In this document: positions 29,241 to 30,583 of the stretch, piece after piece | Numbering within the stretch: position 1 is the stretch's first letter | How the letters are laid out: every line of letters begins with the position of its first letter | Origin: Bacteroidales bacterium | GTDB taxonomy: Bacteria; Bacteroidota; Bacteroidia; Bacteroidales; Marinilabiliaceae | Assembly: GCA_004552385.1 (NCBI GenBank) | Contig: SFOL01000011.1 | Span: 1-30,583 of the forward strand | DNA length: 30,583 nucleotides | Direction of reading: 5' to 3' | Program-made: the position numbers and the translations under genes | Notes under the pieces: generated by a model | Seen by the model: only the letters and a program-made list of their open reading frames with translations | What the model was told of the DNA's origin: nothing | Database searches by the model: none

Positions 29241-30583
29241 CGTGTCTCAATCCTCTCTACTTTACGAACGCCTTTCACGGCGCGCACCTTTTTTATCATG
29301 GAGTCGAGGATGCCGGCGTTGTTGACGAGCACCGTTATGGTGCCGTCAAACCCGCCCTCCGTGCTGTCGACGTTTATGTTGCGCAGCTTGGCGTCTTTCT
29401 CCGTGGCGAAGAGTTGCGATATGTTGCTCATGATGCCAATGTCGTCGTTTCCGGAGACGTGGAGCATCACTGGCATAGCTTGTCCCTCGATGCCGCTCCA
29501 TCGGGCGTCCATTATGCGGTAGCCGTATCGGCGTCGCATCTCGGGCTCGTTGTGGCAACCTATCCTGTGAATCTTGACGCCGCCGGTGGCGGAGACGAAG
29601 GCGAAGACGGGGTCGCCGTAAATGGGGTTGCAGCAGTGGGCCAGGGAGAAGTCTATGTCAGTCAGCCCTTTGTCAAGCACCAGGACGGAGCCCGGTCGGC
29701 CTTTAGCGTCATCGGCGGGGGGGGTGTGGAAGTCCTCCACCGTGGCTCTCGCCGTGTCGCTCTGGCTCTGCTCCCTTTCGTGAGCCAGCTTATCGAGGAA
29801 GTCTTTTATGTCCGAGGCCGTTATTTTCTCCTCCCCCACGGCCGAGAAGAACACGTTTATGTCCTTATAGCCGAACTCTTTCATCAGCAGGCGCTGCGTG
29901 GCGTCGTCTATCTCCAGCTTCCAGTTCTTCAGTCGTCTGTCAAGCAGCTCTTTGCCTATCTCGGCCATTTTGAACGTCTGCTCCCTCAGGGCTTGCCTCA
30001 GTTTGGTCTTGGCCCTTGCGGTCACGACGTAGTTCATCCAGTCCTGCTTCGGCTCCTGGTGGGGCGAGGTGAGGATTGACACGGTGTCTCCGTTCTGTAG
30101 CACGTATCGGAGCGAGACGTTTTTGTCGTTCACTATGGCGCCTGTGCAGTGCCGCCCCACGTTCGTGTGTATGTCAAAGGCGAAGTCAAGCACGGTGGCG
30201 CCCTTGGCCAGGCGGCGCAGGTCGCCCTTGGGCGTGAAGGCGAAGACCTCTTTGTCGTATAGGTTCAGCTTGAAGTCCTCTATGAAGTCCACACTGTTCA
30301 GCTCCGGGTTCTCGAGCACCTCGCGTATGTTGGCCAGCCATAGCTCCATGTTGGCCTCGGTCTTTATCCCCTTGTATTTCCAGTGGGCGCAGAAGCCTTT
30401 CTCCGCCACCTCGTCCATGCGCTTGGTCCTTATCTGCACCTCCACCCATCTGGAGCCGGGGCCTAACACCGTTATGTGCAGGCTCTCGTAGCCATTGCTC
30501 TTAGGCACCGATATCCAGTCTTTCAGCCTGACGGGGTTCGGCTTGTACATGTCGGTTACTATCGAGTAGGCACGCCAGCACTC
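29237..30583 (-). CDS. RelA/SpoT family (p)ppGpp synthetase/hydrolase, 3' part
   Basis: The frame stays open to the right window edge, so the 5' end (HD hydrolase and most of the synthetase domain) is missing; 448 residues are visible. The visible start is the end of the synthetase domain: ECWRAYSIVTDMYKPNP, SNGYESLHITV and EVQIRTKRMDEVAEKG. Next come the TGS domain (DKEVFAFTPKGDLRRLAKG ... NGDTVSI), the helical region, the Cys-containing domain HCCNPIYGDPVFAF with HRIGCHN, and a C-terminal ACT domain ending VRKVERIETR. Whether it is bifunctional (SpoT/Rel) or synthetase-only (RelA) depends on the missing part. It controls the stringent response. pncC overlaps its stop codon by four bases. 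Confidence 0.93.
   Translation of the reverse strand, partial: ECWRAYSIVTDMYKPNPVRLKDWISVPKSNGYESLHITVLGPGSRWVEVQIRTKRMDEVAEKGFCAHWKYKGIKTEANMELWLANIREVLENPELNSVDFIEDFKLNLYDKEVFAFTPKGDLRRLAKGATVLDFAFDIHTNVGRHCTGAIVNDKNVSLRYVLQNGDTVSILTSPHQEPKQDWMNYVVTARAKTKLRQALREQTFKMAEIGKELLDRRLKNWKLEIDDATQRLLMKEFGYKDINVFFSAVGEEKITASDIKDFLDKLAHEREQSQSDTARATVEDFHTPPADDAKGRPGSVLVLDKGLTDIDFSLAHCCNPIYGDPVFAFVSATGGVKIHRIGCHNEPEMRRRYGYRIMDARWSGIEGQAMPVMLHVSGNDDIGIMSNISQLFATEKDAKLRNINVDSTEGGFDGTITVLVNNAGILDSMIKKVRAVKGVRKVERIETR

Noticed and set aside
1..30583. CRISPR arrays, IS elements, integrases, phage genes or attachment sites
   Set aside because: No regularly spaced repeats, transposase or recombinase motifs, or terminal inverted repeats were seen; both tRNA genes lack flanking integrase genes or duplicated 3' ends.

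Overview
The window looks like a chromosomal segment of a GC-rich member of the Bacteroidales (Bacteroidota). Three things support this. At least eight promoters carry the Bacteroidota -7 element TAnnTTTG, and four of them also have a TTG-type -33 element about 19-20 bases upstream. The tmRNA tag ends in YALAA. Several genes belong to families typical of the phylum (DUF4294, DUF2520, bacterial GH3, a GlsA-like acyltransferase, a YbbR protein next to coaE, ftsK followed by a LolA-like gene). The family within the order cannot be fixed from this sequence alone. No phage, IS element, integrase or CRISPR array is visible, and no gene-free stretch exceeds about 300 bases.

Layout. Positions 1-190 hold tRNA-Ser(GGA) with its promoter and terminator. 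Positions 280-3620 carry two minus-strand genes: pbpC (penicillin-binding protein 1C) and a lipoprotein with a GH43_C2-like beta-sandwich. From about 3765 to 28500 everything is on the plus strand except the tmRNA. First comes nfo, then DUF4294 and a POTRA-less Omp85/D15 barrel, then the Fe-S L-serine dehydratase. Next is tRNA-Leu(CAG), followed by a tRNA-dihydrouridine synthase and a small YkgJ-type cysteine-cluster protein. A bacterial GH3 adenylating enzyme and an operon of HAD hydrolase, YbbR-like protein and coaE follow, then a PlsC-like acyltransferase.

Positions 14782-19809 hold four genes for the membrane arm of a group-4 [NiFe]-hydrogenase (hydrogenase-4) or complex-I-like machine: HyfB, HyfC, HyfE and HyfF. 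No hydrogenase large or small subunit and no ferredoxin-like subunit is present. The next gene, fabG, has its own strong promoter only 74 bases after hyfF. This is the most unusual feature of the window: a proton-pumping module without its electron-input module.

Positions 19880-22240 hold fabG, a DUF2520 Rossmann protein and ssrA (tmRNA, minus strand). Positions 22237-28499 hold a MATE exporter, a class IV aminotransferase coupled to a small lipoprotein, ftsK and a LolA-like carrier. The right end returns to the minus strand with pncC (CinA C-terminal family) overlapping the 3' end of a RelA/SpoT gene that runs off the window.

Most genes are housekeeping: envelope (pbpC, Omp85, acyltransferase, LolA, MATE), DNA repair and segregation (nfo, ftsK), cofactor and fatty-acid metabolism (coaE, fabG, class IV aminotransferase, pncC), translation quality control and tRNA modification (ssrA, dus), and the stringent response (relA/spoT).
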